A stretch of DNA of 11,871 nucleotides. It comes from CAJQQY01 sp964352225 (GTDB taxonomy: Bacteria > Bacteroidota > Bacteroidia > Chitinophagales > Saprospiraceae). The stretch covers positions 1 to 11,871 of the forward strand of contig CAYGRM010000205.1 of assembly GCA_964352225.1 (NCBI GenBank), in the 5' to 3' direction. A program made the translations under genes and the position numbers. The notes below the pieces were generated by a model, which had not been told where the DNA came from, ran no database searches, and worked only from the letters and a program-made list of their open reading frames with translations. Positions within the stretch are counted from its first letter, which is position 1. Each line of letters starts with the position of its first letter. Positions 1 to 7,600 of this stretch are shown piece by piece.

Positions 1-2643
1 CCTTTAGTTCATGTAGATGTAACTTACCATGTAGGCTCTGCACGTGAAGAATTAAACAAATCAGGATTCGCCCATTTCTTTGAGCACATGATGTTTCAAG
101 GTTCTGAAAATGTTGCGGACGAAGAACATTTTAAAACGGTAACTGAAGCTGGTGGAACGCTAAACGGAACAACCAACCGTGACCGTACCAACTACTTCGA
201 AACTGTACCTAGCAACCAATTGGAAAGAATGCTTTGGTTGGAAGCTGACCGAATGGGATTTTTCCTAGATGCCGTAACTCAGAAAAAATTTGAGGTACAA
301 CGAGCAACCGTTAAAAACGAAAAAGGACAAAATTATGACAACCGTCCTTACGGCCCTTACAATGAATTACAAGCTGCAGCTTTGTATCCTTATGGTCACC
401 CCTATTCTTGGTTGACTATTGGAAAATTAGAAGATTTGGATCGAGTAAATGTGGAAGATTTGAAAAAATTCTTCTTGAGATGGTACGGACCAAATAATGC
501 TACATTGACAATAGGTGGCGATGTAAAACCAAAAGAGGTAATCAAAATGGTGGAGAAATATTTTGGAAATATTCCTGCTGGCCCTGCTGTTGAAAACATG
601 AAATTGGCACCACCTGTTTTAACTGAGAACAGATACGTTTCTTATGTAGACAAAAATATTCGATTCCCTGCGATAATTTTTACATACCCAACTGTACCGA
701 GATTTCACAAAGATGAAGCGGCTTTAGACTGCTTAGCGGAAATTTTAGGAACAGGAAAAAGTTCTTACTTCTACAAGAATTTCGTAAAAACTCAAAAAGC
801 AATTCAAGCTTCTTCTTTCAATCCTGCGAGTGAGTTAGCAGGTGAATTCTCCATGTTCATTTTGCCTTTCCCAGGTCAGAGTTTAGATACTTTTGAAATT
901 CAAGTAATGCAAATTTTGGAAGACTTTGAAAAAGCTGGAGTGACTGATGCTGATATCGAAAAATTCAAAGCAGATACTGAAGCTAGTTTGATTAATGGAT
1001 TAGCAAGTGTAAGTGGAAAAGTTTCTCAGTTAGCAAGTTTCCAAACATTCAAAGGAACTCCTAATGGAATTGGAGCTGAATTAGATAGATATATGGCTAT
1101 CACCAAAGATGATGTGATGCGTGTATTTAGAACATATATCAAAGACCAGCCTTATGTATTGATTACCGCTCTGGCAAGTGAAGATGCTCAACCTCCAAAA
1201 CCTGATAATTTCGTAATTCCAACTGAAGGAGATAACCCATTTCCAACTACAGACTACTCAAAAATGGTTTACAATAAAGCAACTGGCGATACATTTGACA
1301 GAAGTCAAAAGCCAGGTTTGGGAGCAAATCCAGTAGTTCAGGTTCCTGAATTTTGGAAATCAACATTCGAAAATGGAATCAAAGTGATCGGTACAAAAAG
1401 TGATGAGATCCCTACTGTTTCTTTACAGTTGACGATTAACGGAGGTCATAAATTAGATGCAGTCGACAAATCAAAGTCTGGTTTGGCATCTTTGACTGGA
1501 AGCATGATGAATGAAGCGACAAAAAATTACACTTCAGAAGCAATTCAAGAAGAACTTAGAAAATTGGGAAGTAGTGTAAGTGTTAGTGCTGGAAGAAGTT
1601 CAACAACTATGTTTGTGNNNNNNNNNNAAGAGATTTTGATGAATCCTTTATTTGCAGAGGAAGATTTCGAGCGATTGAAAAATCAACAATTGGAAGGAAT
1701 CAAAAGTAGTCGGAAAGATCCATCAGTTACAGCTAGCCAAGTTTATAGTCGATTACTTTATGGAAAAGATCATATCTATGCAATTCCTACGGATGGAGAT
1801 GAGGGATCTGTTGTCAATATTACCTTGCAAGATGTAAAAGATTTCTATGCAAAATATTACTCTCCTTCCGTTTCTGAATTAGTGGTGGTAGGTGATATCT
1901 CTGAAAAAGAAGTAATGCCTCAATTGCAATTCTTAAAAGATTGGAAAGCTAAACCAGTAACGATTCCTTCTGCTGAAATCAAAGAGGTTAAAGAAAAAAC
2001 AAAAATTTACATCGTTGATAAAACGGATGCGCCACAATCAGAAATTAGAATTGGTTATTTGACTGATATGAAATATGATGTGACGGGGGATTACTACAAA
2101 TCTACTTTGATGAATTTCCCATTGGGAGGAGCATTTAATAGTCGTATTAATTTGAATCTCCGAGAAGACAAAGGTTGGACTTACGGTGCTCGGGCTGGTT
2201 TCCAAGCTGATGAGGAAATTGGTGGATTCATGGCAATGGCTGGCGTAAAAGCAGTAGCTACTGATAGTAGTGTAGTTGAGTTCATCAAAGAAATCAAAGA
2301 TTACCAAAAAGGTGGAATTACTGAAGATGAGTTAGCATTTATGAAAAGTGCTATCGGCCAACGTGACGCTAGAAACTACGAAACTCCTCGTCAAAAAGCT
2401 GGATTCTTAAGAAGCATCGTTCACTATAATTTGGATCGTTCATTTGTTGATGAGCAAACTAAAATCGTTGACAATGTAACTAAAAAAGAATTGGATGCTT
2501 TGGCGAAAAAATATTTGCAACCTGAAAATATGTACATCTTGGTAGTAGGTGATGAAAAATCTATTCGTCCAGGATTGGAAAAATTAGGTTATGAAATTGT
2601 GCTTTTAGATGCAAGTGGTGAAGTGAAGGTAGCCAAGCCTTAA
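1..2643 (+). CDS. M16 family zinc metallopeptidase (insulinase/PqqL-like), 5' partial
   Basis: The reading frame is open from base 1, so the gene begins left of the window; the first in-frame ATG (88) is internal. Upstream of that ATG, at 73-87, lies HFFEH, the inverted zincin HxxEH motif (visible residues 25-29: zinc ligands H25 and H29, general base E28). The third ligand is probably E107, in VKNEKG. The order is two M16 repeats: an active N-terminal half, then from about residue 450 a second half lacking HxxEH but keeping a GGAFNSR...LREDKGWTYGAR segment (near 2125-2190), typical of the substrate-contacting Arg/Tyr region of M16 C-terminal domains. In this family both halves form a clamshell that cleaves unfolded peptides; Bacteroidota members are usually periplasmic or envelope-bound. 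About 50-60 residues, with any signal peptide, are probably missing on the left. An N run (1618-1627) interrupts the second half. Family assignment is secure; substrate and location are inferred. Confidence 0.93.
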   Translation, partial: PLVHVDVTYHVGSAREELNKSGFAHFFEHMMFQGSENVADEEHFKTVTEAGGTLNGTTNRDRTNYFETVPSNQLERMLWLEADRMGFFLDAVTQKKFEVQRATVKNEKGQNYDNRPYGPYNELQAAALYPYGHPYSWLTIGKLEDLDRVNVEDLKKFFLRWYGPNNATLTIGGDVKPKEVIKMVEKYFGNIPAGPAVENMKLAPPVLTENRYVSYVDKNIRFPAIIFTYPTVPRFHKDEAALDCLAEILGTGKSSYFYKNFVKTQKAIQASSFNPASELAGEFSMFILPFPGQSLDTFEIQVMQILEDFEKAGVTDADIEKFKADTEASLINGLASVSGKVSQLASFQTFKGTPNGIGAELDRYMAITKDDVMRVFRTYIKDQPYVLITALASEDAQPPKPDNFVIPTEGDNPFPTTDYSKMVYNKATGDTFDRSQKPGLGANPVVQVPEFWKSTFENGIKVIGTKSDEIPTVSLQLTINGGHKLDAVDKSKSGLASLTGSMMNEATKNYTSEAIQEELRKLGSSVSVSAGRSSTTMFVXXXXEILMNPLFAEEDFERLKNQQLEGIKSSRKDPSVTASQVYSRLLYGKDHIYAIPTDGDEGSVVNITLQDVKDFYAKYYSPSVSELVVVGDISEKEVMPQLQFLKDWKAKPVTIPSAEIKEVKEKTKIYIVDKTDAPQSEIRIGYLTDMKYDVTGDYYKSTLMNFPLGGAFNSRINLNLREDKGWTYGARAGFQADEEIGGFMAMAGVKAVATDSSVVEFIKEIKDYQKGGITEDELAFMKSAIGQRDARNYETPRQKAGFLRSIVHYNLDRSFVDEQTKIVDNVTKKELDALAKKYLQPENMYILVVGDEKSIRPGLEKLGYEIVLLDASGEVKVAKP
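1618..1627. other. Assembly gap (10 N) inside the M16 gene
   Basis: Ten ambiguous bases sit in the second M16 repeat, between a ...TTMFV strand and EILMNPLF. The reading frame is the same on both sides if the gap is taken as exactly 10 bases. In M16 relatives a strand and a helix of roughly 15-20 residues normally lie between these two points, so 10 N is probably a placeholder for a longer missing piece rather than its true length. The sequence continues coherently as M16 afterwards, so I treat this as one gene and not as a pseudogene. Confidence 0.95.
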
Positions 2644-2701
2644 TTAGAAATTAATTAGTTGATTAGATTAAAAAATCAACTAATTAATTTCTAATTTTTT
2701 T
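2642..2701 (+). terminator. Rho-independent terminator of the M16 gene
   Basis: A perfect 23-bp inverted repeat (2642-2664 with 2674-2696, 9-base loop) is followed by a T run to 2701. The stem is A/T-rich and starts within the TAA stop codon of the M16 gene, so the stop codon is part of the hairpin. It is the first of two tandem terminator-like structures before the next gene. Confidence 0.85.
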
Positions 2702-2710
2702 GATACATTA

Positions 2711-2745
2711 GCGGTGATTGTCTGATCAGACAATCACCGCTTTTT
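2711..2745 (+). terminator. Second tandem terminator: perfect 30-bp palindrome plus T run
   Basis: Bases 2711-2740 form a perfect palindrome: each 15-base arm begins GCGGTGATTG and the centre is TGATCA. TTTTT follows at 2741-2745, then ATTTT. As RNA it would fold into a GC-rich stem of about 13 bp with a tetraloop, a strong intrinsic terminator. It lies only 10 bases after the first terminator and 35 bases before the ATG of the asparaginase-like gene. A perfectly symmetric duplex could also bind a dimeric protein, but the T run makes termination the simpler reading. Confidence 0.85.
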
Positions 2746-2775
2746 ATTTTCATCATTTAAAACCTTTTGAAAAAA

Positions 2776-3261
2776 ATGAAAATCATCTTTATCCAAACTG
2801 GCGGAACCATCGACAAAGATTATCCAAAGACAACTAAAGGATATGCCTTCGAAATTGGAGAACCTGCAACTCGACGAATTTTAGAAAAACTAAACCCTTC
2901 TTTTGAATTTGAAATTTTGACTGCCTGCCAAAAAGATAGTTTGGAGATCACCGAGGAAGATCGACAACATTTAGTTGACTTGATCAGCAAAAATAGTCCT
3001 ATCCGAATTATCATTACTCATGGAACTGACACCATGATTGAAACTGCCAATTTTATTTTTTCCAAAATAAAAAACAAAGTAATCGTTCTCACAGGTGCAA
3101 TGCGACCAGAACAATTTTCCAACTCTGATGCACAGATCAATGTGGGTGGAGCGATTGCGGCTACTCAAGTTTTAGAAACTGGCGTCTATCTTTTCATGAA
3201 CGGAATTTTAAAATCTTGTGATGAAATAAATCGTGATTTGGAAACTGGAAAATTTTACTAA
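2776..3261 (+). CDS. Short asparaginase-like protein (N-terminal asparaginase domain only)
   Basis: The 161-residue product matches the N-terminal domain of the bacterial L-asparaginase/glutaminase family. TGGTI at 8-12 carries the nucleophile-type Thr (T11). THGTDTM at 81-87 carries the second catalytic Thr-Asp pair (T84, D85). TGAMRPEQ at 106-113 is the conserved strand-loop after it. Full enzymes are about 330 residues with a C-terminal domain completing a neighbouring active site. Here the protein ends at the linker, and the active-site Lys usually found near this point is not evident (NGILKSCDEINRDLETGK). The position of the substrate-binding Ser appears to be Cys (C51). One-domain asparaginase-like proteins of this size occur in Bacteroidota and related bacteria, so it need not be a truncated gene. 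I chose the ATG at 2776 over an in-frame TTG at 2767 because the core strand MKIIFIQTGG starts there. Hydrolysis of Asn is plausible but unproven. It follows two terminators, so it is probably transcribed separately. Confidence 0.8.
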   Translation: MKIIFIQTGGTIDKDYPKTTKGYAFEIGEPATRRILEKLNPSFEFEILTACQKDSLEITEEDRQHLVDLISKNSPIRIIITHGTDTMIETANFIFSKIKNKVIVLTGAMRPEQFSNSDAQINVGGAIAATQVLETGVYLFMNGILKSCDEINRDLETGKFY

Positions 3262-3337
3262 AATTAATTTTTAATACTCATGATGTGATTTAAAAAATCA
3301 AACTTGTTTTCTTATCAATCTTTAAAATCTAAGTAAA

Positions 3338-3393
3338 AATATCAATCATAAAAGATCATAAAAATCTGCGCAATCTATGGTGAAAAAATCACC
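3338..3393 (-). repeat. Possible interspersed-repeat fragment downstream of the P-loop gene
   Basis: Read on the minus strand, the segment after the stop codon of the leftward gene runs ATAGATTGCGCAGATTTTTATG and onward with a repetitive GATTxxxxxGATT character. It resembles the short non-coding 'cacagattgcgcagatt' repeats often seen between genes in Bacteroidota. Only one copy is visible here, so repeat status rests on general recognition. A small hairpin GGTGA-AAAAA-TCACC (3379-3393) overlaps the stop codon. The rest of 3262-3337 holds only a weak hairpin (TGATTT/AAATCA, 3286-3300). Confidence 0.25.
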
Positions 3394-3946
3394 ACCCAAA
3401 ATGCTCCACCACCATCTCCGCTACTGCTTCTGGCTCTAAATTCTCATTATTAATTTTTAGATGATTTGGTTTATCGAAGTCACCTTCCACAGTATTCAAT
3501 TGATATTTCTCTTCATGATATAATATACTTTCAGCAATCTCTATATTTCGTTTAGAGGGCTTTTCCAATAATCGAATCTCATGCTTATTCCTGATTAATC
3601 GAATTGCTAGAGAAGCAGCTAGTTCAATGTAAAAGATCTCAGCATTTTGTGCTTCAAAAATTTTCACCGCCTTTTCTACATAAGCAAGATCCTCTTTTTG
3701 ATCTAACGCCCAAACCATGGTAAAAATCAATCCCTCCAAATCACTCTTCGCAACTGCTTCAAACATTTCCATCCTAATCATTTCTACCAAACGATTAAAC
3801 TCAGGTGTACCAAAATCGAAAACAGGCCGAACTGCTTCAATTGACATATGATTATGAAATAACTTTAGACCTGTCTTTTCTGCTAACGCTTTGCCTACGC
3901 TCATTTTTCCAACAGCTGATGGCCCAAAAACAATTACAAATTTCAT
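3389..3946 (-). CDS. P-loop NTPase, shikimate/nucleoside-kinase-like, function unknown
   Basis: This is a 185-residue cytosolic protein with no signal peptide or membrane segment. A Walker A loop, GPSAVGKMS (8-16), follows the first strand, MKFVIVF. The Ser/Thr that normally comes directly after the Lys is displaced by one residue (GKMS). This GKM(S/T) form is what I recall from a bacterial group annotated only as 'AAA family ATPase' or 'shikimate kinase-like'. Other marks are FHNHMSIE (30-37), where small kinases place substrate-binding residues, a hydrophobic strand GLIFTMVWALD (72-82) resembling a Walker B strand, and RNKHEIRLLEKPSKR (119-133), an Arg/Lys-rich stretch resembling a lid. The size fits a small-molecule kinase, but the acceptor is unknown. 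It starts at an ATG with an A/T-rich leader and no Shine-Dalgarno. It converges on the asparaginase-like gene and diverges from the lipoprotein gene, so it stands alone. Confidence 0.75.
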   Translation of the reverse strand: MKFVIVFGPSAVGKMSVGKALAEKTGLKLFHNHMSIEAVRPVFDFGTPEFNRLVEMIRMEMFEAVAKSDLEGLIFTMVWALDQKEDLAYVEKAVKIFEAQNAEIFYIELAASLAIRLIRNKHEIRLLEKPSKRNIEIAESILYHEEKYQLNTVEGDFDKPNHLKINNENLEPEAVAEMVVEHFGW

Positions 3947-4002
3947 TCTTTAATTTTTTAATAAATCAGTAGTAAATTCTTCATTTATAAGAAATAGTTA
4001 AC

Positions 4003-4035
4003 ACTTATTTCAAATATTAACAATATTTTATAAGT
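4003..4035. other. AT-rich interrupted hairpin in the divergent intergenic region
   Basis: Arms ACTTAT (4003-4008) and ATAAGT (4030-4035) enclose a second inverted repeat, AAATATT (4012-4018) and AATATTT (4022-4028), with loop AAC. Together they pair 13 bases with a small asymmetric bulge. It lies midway between the P-loop gene and the lipoprotein gene. Because the area is very AT-rich, chance is a real possibility. Confidence 0.3.
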
Positions 4036-4053
4036 ATTTTTAGTTCTAATAGT

Positions 4054-4083
4054 GGATTTTAAGTAAAAAATCCTCTAAGTTTG
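4054..4083 (+). promoter_or_regulatory. Candidate Bacteroidota promoter for the lipoprotein gene
   Basis: TAAGTTTG at 4076-4083 fits the Bacteroidota -7 consensus TAnnTTTG exactly. No good -33 TTG stands at the expected distance; GTGG at 4052-4055 is the nearest match. A 7-bp inverted repeat GGATTTT (4054-4060)/AAAATCC (4067-4073) sits just upstream of the -7 box and could be an operator. If used, the transcript leader would be about 100 bases. In the remaining part of 3947-4188 I see no gene. Confidence 0.35.
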
Positions 4084-4188
4084 GTATTAAGTCAACAAAC
4101 ACAAAAGCGAAATAAACTATTACTCAACCCCCGTAAATGTATTGTTTTTTTTATCCCTAACAATGCGTTTATATAAATTTTTAAAAGC

Positions 4189-4614
4189 ATGAAAAACAAA
4201 ACTATCCTCCTAGGGATGGCCTTGGCTATCTTTGCCACGCTATTCACATCTTGTCAAAAAGAAGAACTTACTCCTTCTACTATTCAAGAAACTACTACAA
4301 GTAATTTATCCACAGATCTTGATCTAATTACTTTATCGGATCCAGATTTACAACCTCAAGGTCTCGGAAACATCCCAATTAAAGTAACTGCAACAACCTG
4401 TTCAACAGGTGGTTATACCTTGACCATTACTTCACCAGATGTTGATCTATCTGATGGAAACTACCAAATTAATTGGTATAAAAATACGGAACAAGAAATT
4501 TATTCCGAAGGTCAAAATTTACCATGTGTTTGTGGTTTCGGAATTCGAGTCGAAGTAAGGGACGATTCCGGTACTTTAGTCGCAGACGACTCTTTAGATA
4601 TTCCTGGCTGCTAA
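4189..4614 (+). CDS. Probable surface-exposed lipoprotein with Ig/PKD-like beta domain
   Basis: The 141-residue product begins with a type II signal peptide: basic MKNK, a hydrophobic core (5-19) and lipobox LFTSC with the lipidated Cys at 22. The residues after Cys are QKEE, close to the lipoprotein export signal described in Capnocytophaga (Gln-Lys then acidic residues), which directs lipoproteins to the cell surface; surface location is inferred from this. Residues 28-58 are a Thr/Ser-rich, acidic linker. From about 62 the sequence alternates like beta strands (IPIKVTATTC, YTLTIT, YQINWYK, IRVEVRDDSGT), resembling the Ig/PKD-like modules common in Bacteroidota surface proteins. Cysteines 71, 113, 115 and 141 could form two disulfides, the last being the final residue. 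I do not recognise a specific family. The gene stands alone and ends at a strong terminator. Confidence 0.8.
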   Translation: MKNKTILLGMALAIFATLFTSCQKEELTPSTIQETTTSNLSTDLDLITLSDPDLQPQGLGNIPIKVTATTCSTGGYTLTITSPDVDLSDGNYQINWYKNTEQEIYSEGQNLPCVCGFGIRVEVRDDSGTLVADDSLDIPGC

Positions 4615-4632
4615 ATCTTATTTAAGAAATCT

Positions 4633-4670
4633 AAAAAGGTCTTTGTGAATTATCACAAAGACCTTTTTTT
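4633..4670. terminator. Bidirectional terminator between lipoprotein gene and ABC operon
   Basis: A perfect 16-bp stem (4633-4648 with 4653-4668) has a 4-base ATTA loop, a core of GGTCTTTGTGA/TCACAAAGACC, five A at the left end and a T run to 4670 at the right. It works in both orientations. It lies 18 bases after the lipoprotein stop and 25 bases beyond the stop of the leftward permease-peptidase gene, so it can end both convergent transcripts. Confidence 0.9.
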
Positions 4671-4695
4671 ACGATAAGACCATTTTTATATTCAC

Positions 4696-7600
4696 TTAAT
4701 CTTCGATTATGCTTCGATTATCAGAACGCTCTTCATCAATCAAAATTCCATATGGATCAACACCTACCTGAAATGGTTTTTTATCCATGACAAAGGAAAA
4801 CCTATTATTAATTTTTGAAATTTTCACTTTCTCCAAAATCAATTCATTTCCTTCTTCATCAAAAACTCCAAGGTCAATATAATCCTTAAGAGGTAATGAT
4901 TTTTCATTTCCGAGTGTTATGGATTGACCATTTTCATCGGAGTATTTTTTTACTCCTTTTCCATCTGTTCGATATTTTGAAATAAAAATTTCCACATTGA
5001 CTTGATATTTTCCATCCTTAAGTTTCATACTTTTCGCACTTGTAATCTTATTGTTATAAAGTGTGATAGTTTCGAACATGTCATAAATCAAATATTGTAA
5101 AGAGTCAGGTGTTTCCGCTTTGATAAAATCTAATAACTCGATCGAAGTTGTGGAAGCTTCATCTTGAAACTTCACTTCATTAATATAATTTCGCAAGGCT
5201 CTATTAAAAATTTTCTCTCCAAGATATTCACTCATCGCACACATCACTACTTCTCCTTTTCGATAGTTCAAATATCGCTGATTAGATTCTGCATGTATCA
5301 AGGGCATTTCCTCTTTTGATTCTCTTCGTCGTCCATTGAAATAAGATTCCATCGAGTATTTTAAATACTGCCGTTTAGTTGCGACTCCATATTCTTTTTC
5401 CAAAACTTGAGCCGCAACATACTCTGCCATACTTTCAGTCAACATACTCTTGCCTTTTACATCGGCATGAATAAATTGATGCCCCCACCATTGATGAGCC
5501 ACTTCGTGGGCTGCAACTTTATATGGAAAATCAATTACCTCGATATTCTCATCATCCACATCCACTAAAAATGTCCCTTCAGAAAATGGAACTGAATTGG
5601 CAAAAACTGTATTAAACTCCCCATAGGTAATTGGAAATTCGATAATACGAGCTTGCTCATGTTGATACTCACCAAAATTTTTAGAGCAATAAGCAAATGC
5701 ATTTTTCAAACCTTTCATCATCCGATCAATATTATAATGATGATTTTTATGATAAAAAATTTGTAAGCTTTTTCCTTCCCATTCATCTTCTTTTATCTCA
5801 TAACGAGCAGAATTAAACGCGTAAGCATTTTTAATTTTACTATTCATTTTATAATGAAAATATCGTCGATCATTGTCTAGCCATTCCTTTTGTAAATATC
5901 CTGGAGCAATGGCAATTTGATCTTTTGAAGTGCTGACGGTTGCTTCGAAACGATTCACCCAATGCACATTTTCATTTTTCAAAGCAGAGGTATCTGAGGG
6001 AAAAGGAACGGTAGAATCTTGCTCCCTAAGTCCATATTTTTTTCGTTTTTCAGCATCTTTTAATTCCGCATTTCGATAACCGATTCTTGGAAAAATAGAA
6101 TTCCAAAGAAATGTTCCATTCGCTAAAATATCAGAATGATGATGGAAAAAAGTTTGTGGTCTATTCCAAACCTCAAAGTTCATAATGATACTATCCCCAA
6201 CCGATAACGTTTTTTTCAGACGTTGCAAACCAACCCTCAACACAGTATCTTCCAAAATTAAATCACTTGCATCGCCAAAGTCAAACTTAGTCAATTCATC
6301 AAAACTATAATGCACGAGCAAAGTATCAATTGGCACATTAGTTTTGTTGATATAAGTATATTCTCCCTTAGCTTTAAAGTCATTCGTTTCTGGAAAAATA
6401 TCTAAATGGATATTGATTGCCTCAATTTCTGGCTGAGCTAAATTTCTAAATTTTCCAAATTTCAACTCATTCTCGACGGAAACTTTTTCCAAATTAAAAT
6501 CAACTAATGGATCACCTCCTGACAATTTATCTTGGTAATAAATTCCAAATCCTACACTTAAAAATCCGATTAACAGCATCGACATCACCCATCCAAGTCT
6601 CCCTCTAAATCTAGAAATAACCATCATCAATCTTTCTTTAAATGAGTATGGAATCCCTCGCACCCAAAACAAAAGTGCTCCACATAACAATACTCCTCCA
6701 AATAAATTCCAATAAAATCTAATCAACATATGCACTCCTAAAGTGCCTCCATATCCATTCATATCCGAGTAAGTAAAATCTGGCGCATTATTAAATTTAA
6801 AAATATCATGCTCCATGCCTAGCTGATCTGGAACCAAGGTTGCCCCGGCCGTACTCAGTAATAAAATAAAAAATCCTAAATATGCATTAGTGAAAAAAGA
6901 CTGTACAAAAAGAGCTGCCATGGCCCAAGCTATAAATTTTGGTAACATGACGACGTACAACCGAAACAAGTAATTTCCAAATTCATAATGATGATAACCT
7001 AAAATAGTCTGCGCCACTACTCCACCGATCAGTATAAAAATCAACAACAATATTTGCATTTTGACCAAAGCCAAAAATTTCGAAAAAAGAAAAACCCAAT
7101 TGGGTATTGGCGAAATATCAACTAACTGATTCATCTCTACCATTCGATCTCGATGAACCAACATACCCGCAAATAAAAACGTCAAAATCAAAATCGCTCC
7201 CGAAAATAGAATCGCAGGAAGTTGCAACATTACCCAAGTTACGGGCAAGATTTTGTACCCAAATGCTGGTGAGATTTGTAATCCTTTGAGTAATACAAAA
7301 GCTGAACCCGCAATCAACAAACTTAAGAACATCCAATTTTTGACAATATAATTTAGATCAATATTGGAAAACGCCCACGTCGTTTTTAATTGCTGAAAAA
7401 AAGAAAAATCGAATTTTACTTTTGGTAAATTCACCTTGATGATGCTACCAAAATTATTTTTCACAAAACGTTCCCCTTTTAATTTTTTAAATGAAAAAGA
7501 TACGGGAGTTTGACTAAAAGAAAAAGCACGATATATCAATCCAAATATCAAACTTGCCACTCCCATCCACAATATTCGATTGTAAATAACAACTCCTTGA

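Noticed and set aside
1618..1627. Frameshift or pseudogene in the M16 gene
   Set aside because: The same frame continues with good M16 similarity on both sides of the N run and runs to a normal stop and terminator.
2038..2307. Open frame of 89 codons on the minus strand inside the M16 gene
   Set aside because: It lies wholly within a well-supported peptidase gene, has no recognisable domain and has no leader; it is a shadow of the real gene, as are the frames at 402-599 (-), 2820-3014 (-), 2971-3168 (-), 7107-7289 (+) and 7118-7336 (-).
2767..2778. TTG start at 2767 for the asparaginase-like gene
   Set aside because: It would add only three residues; the ATG at 2776 begins the conserved first strand and is the stronger start codon.
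3286..3300. TGATTT-AAA-AAATCA as a terminator after the asparaginase-like gene
   Set aside because: It has a six-base AT-rich stem without a proper T run; too weak to call.
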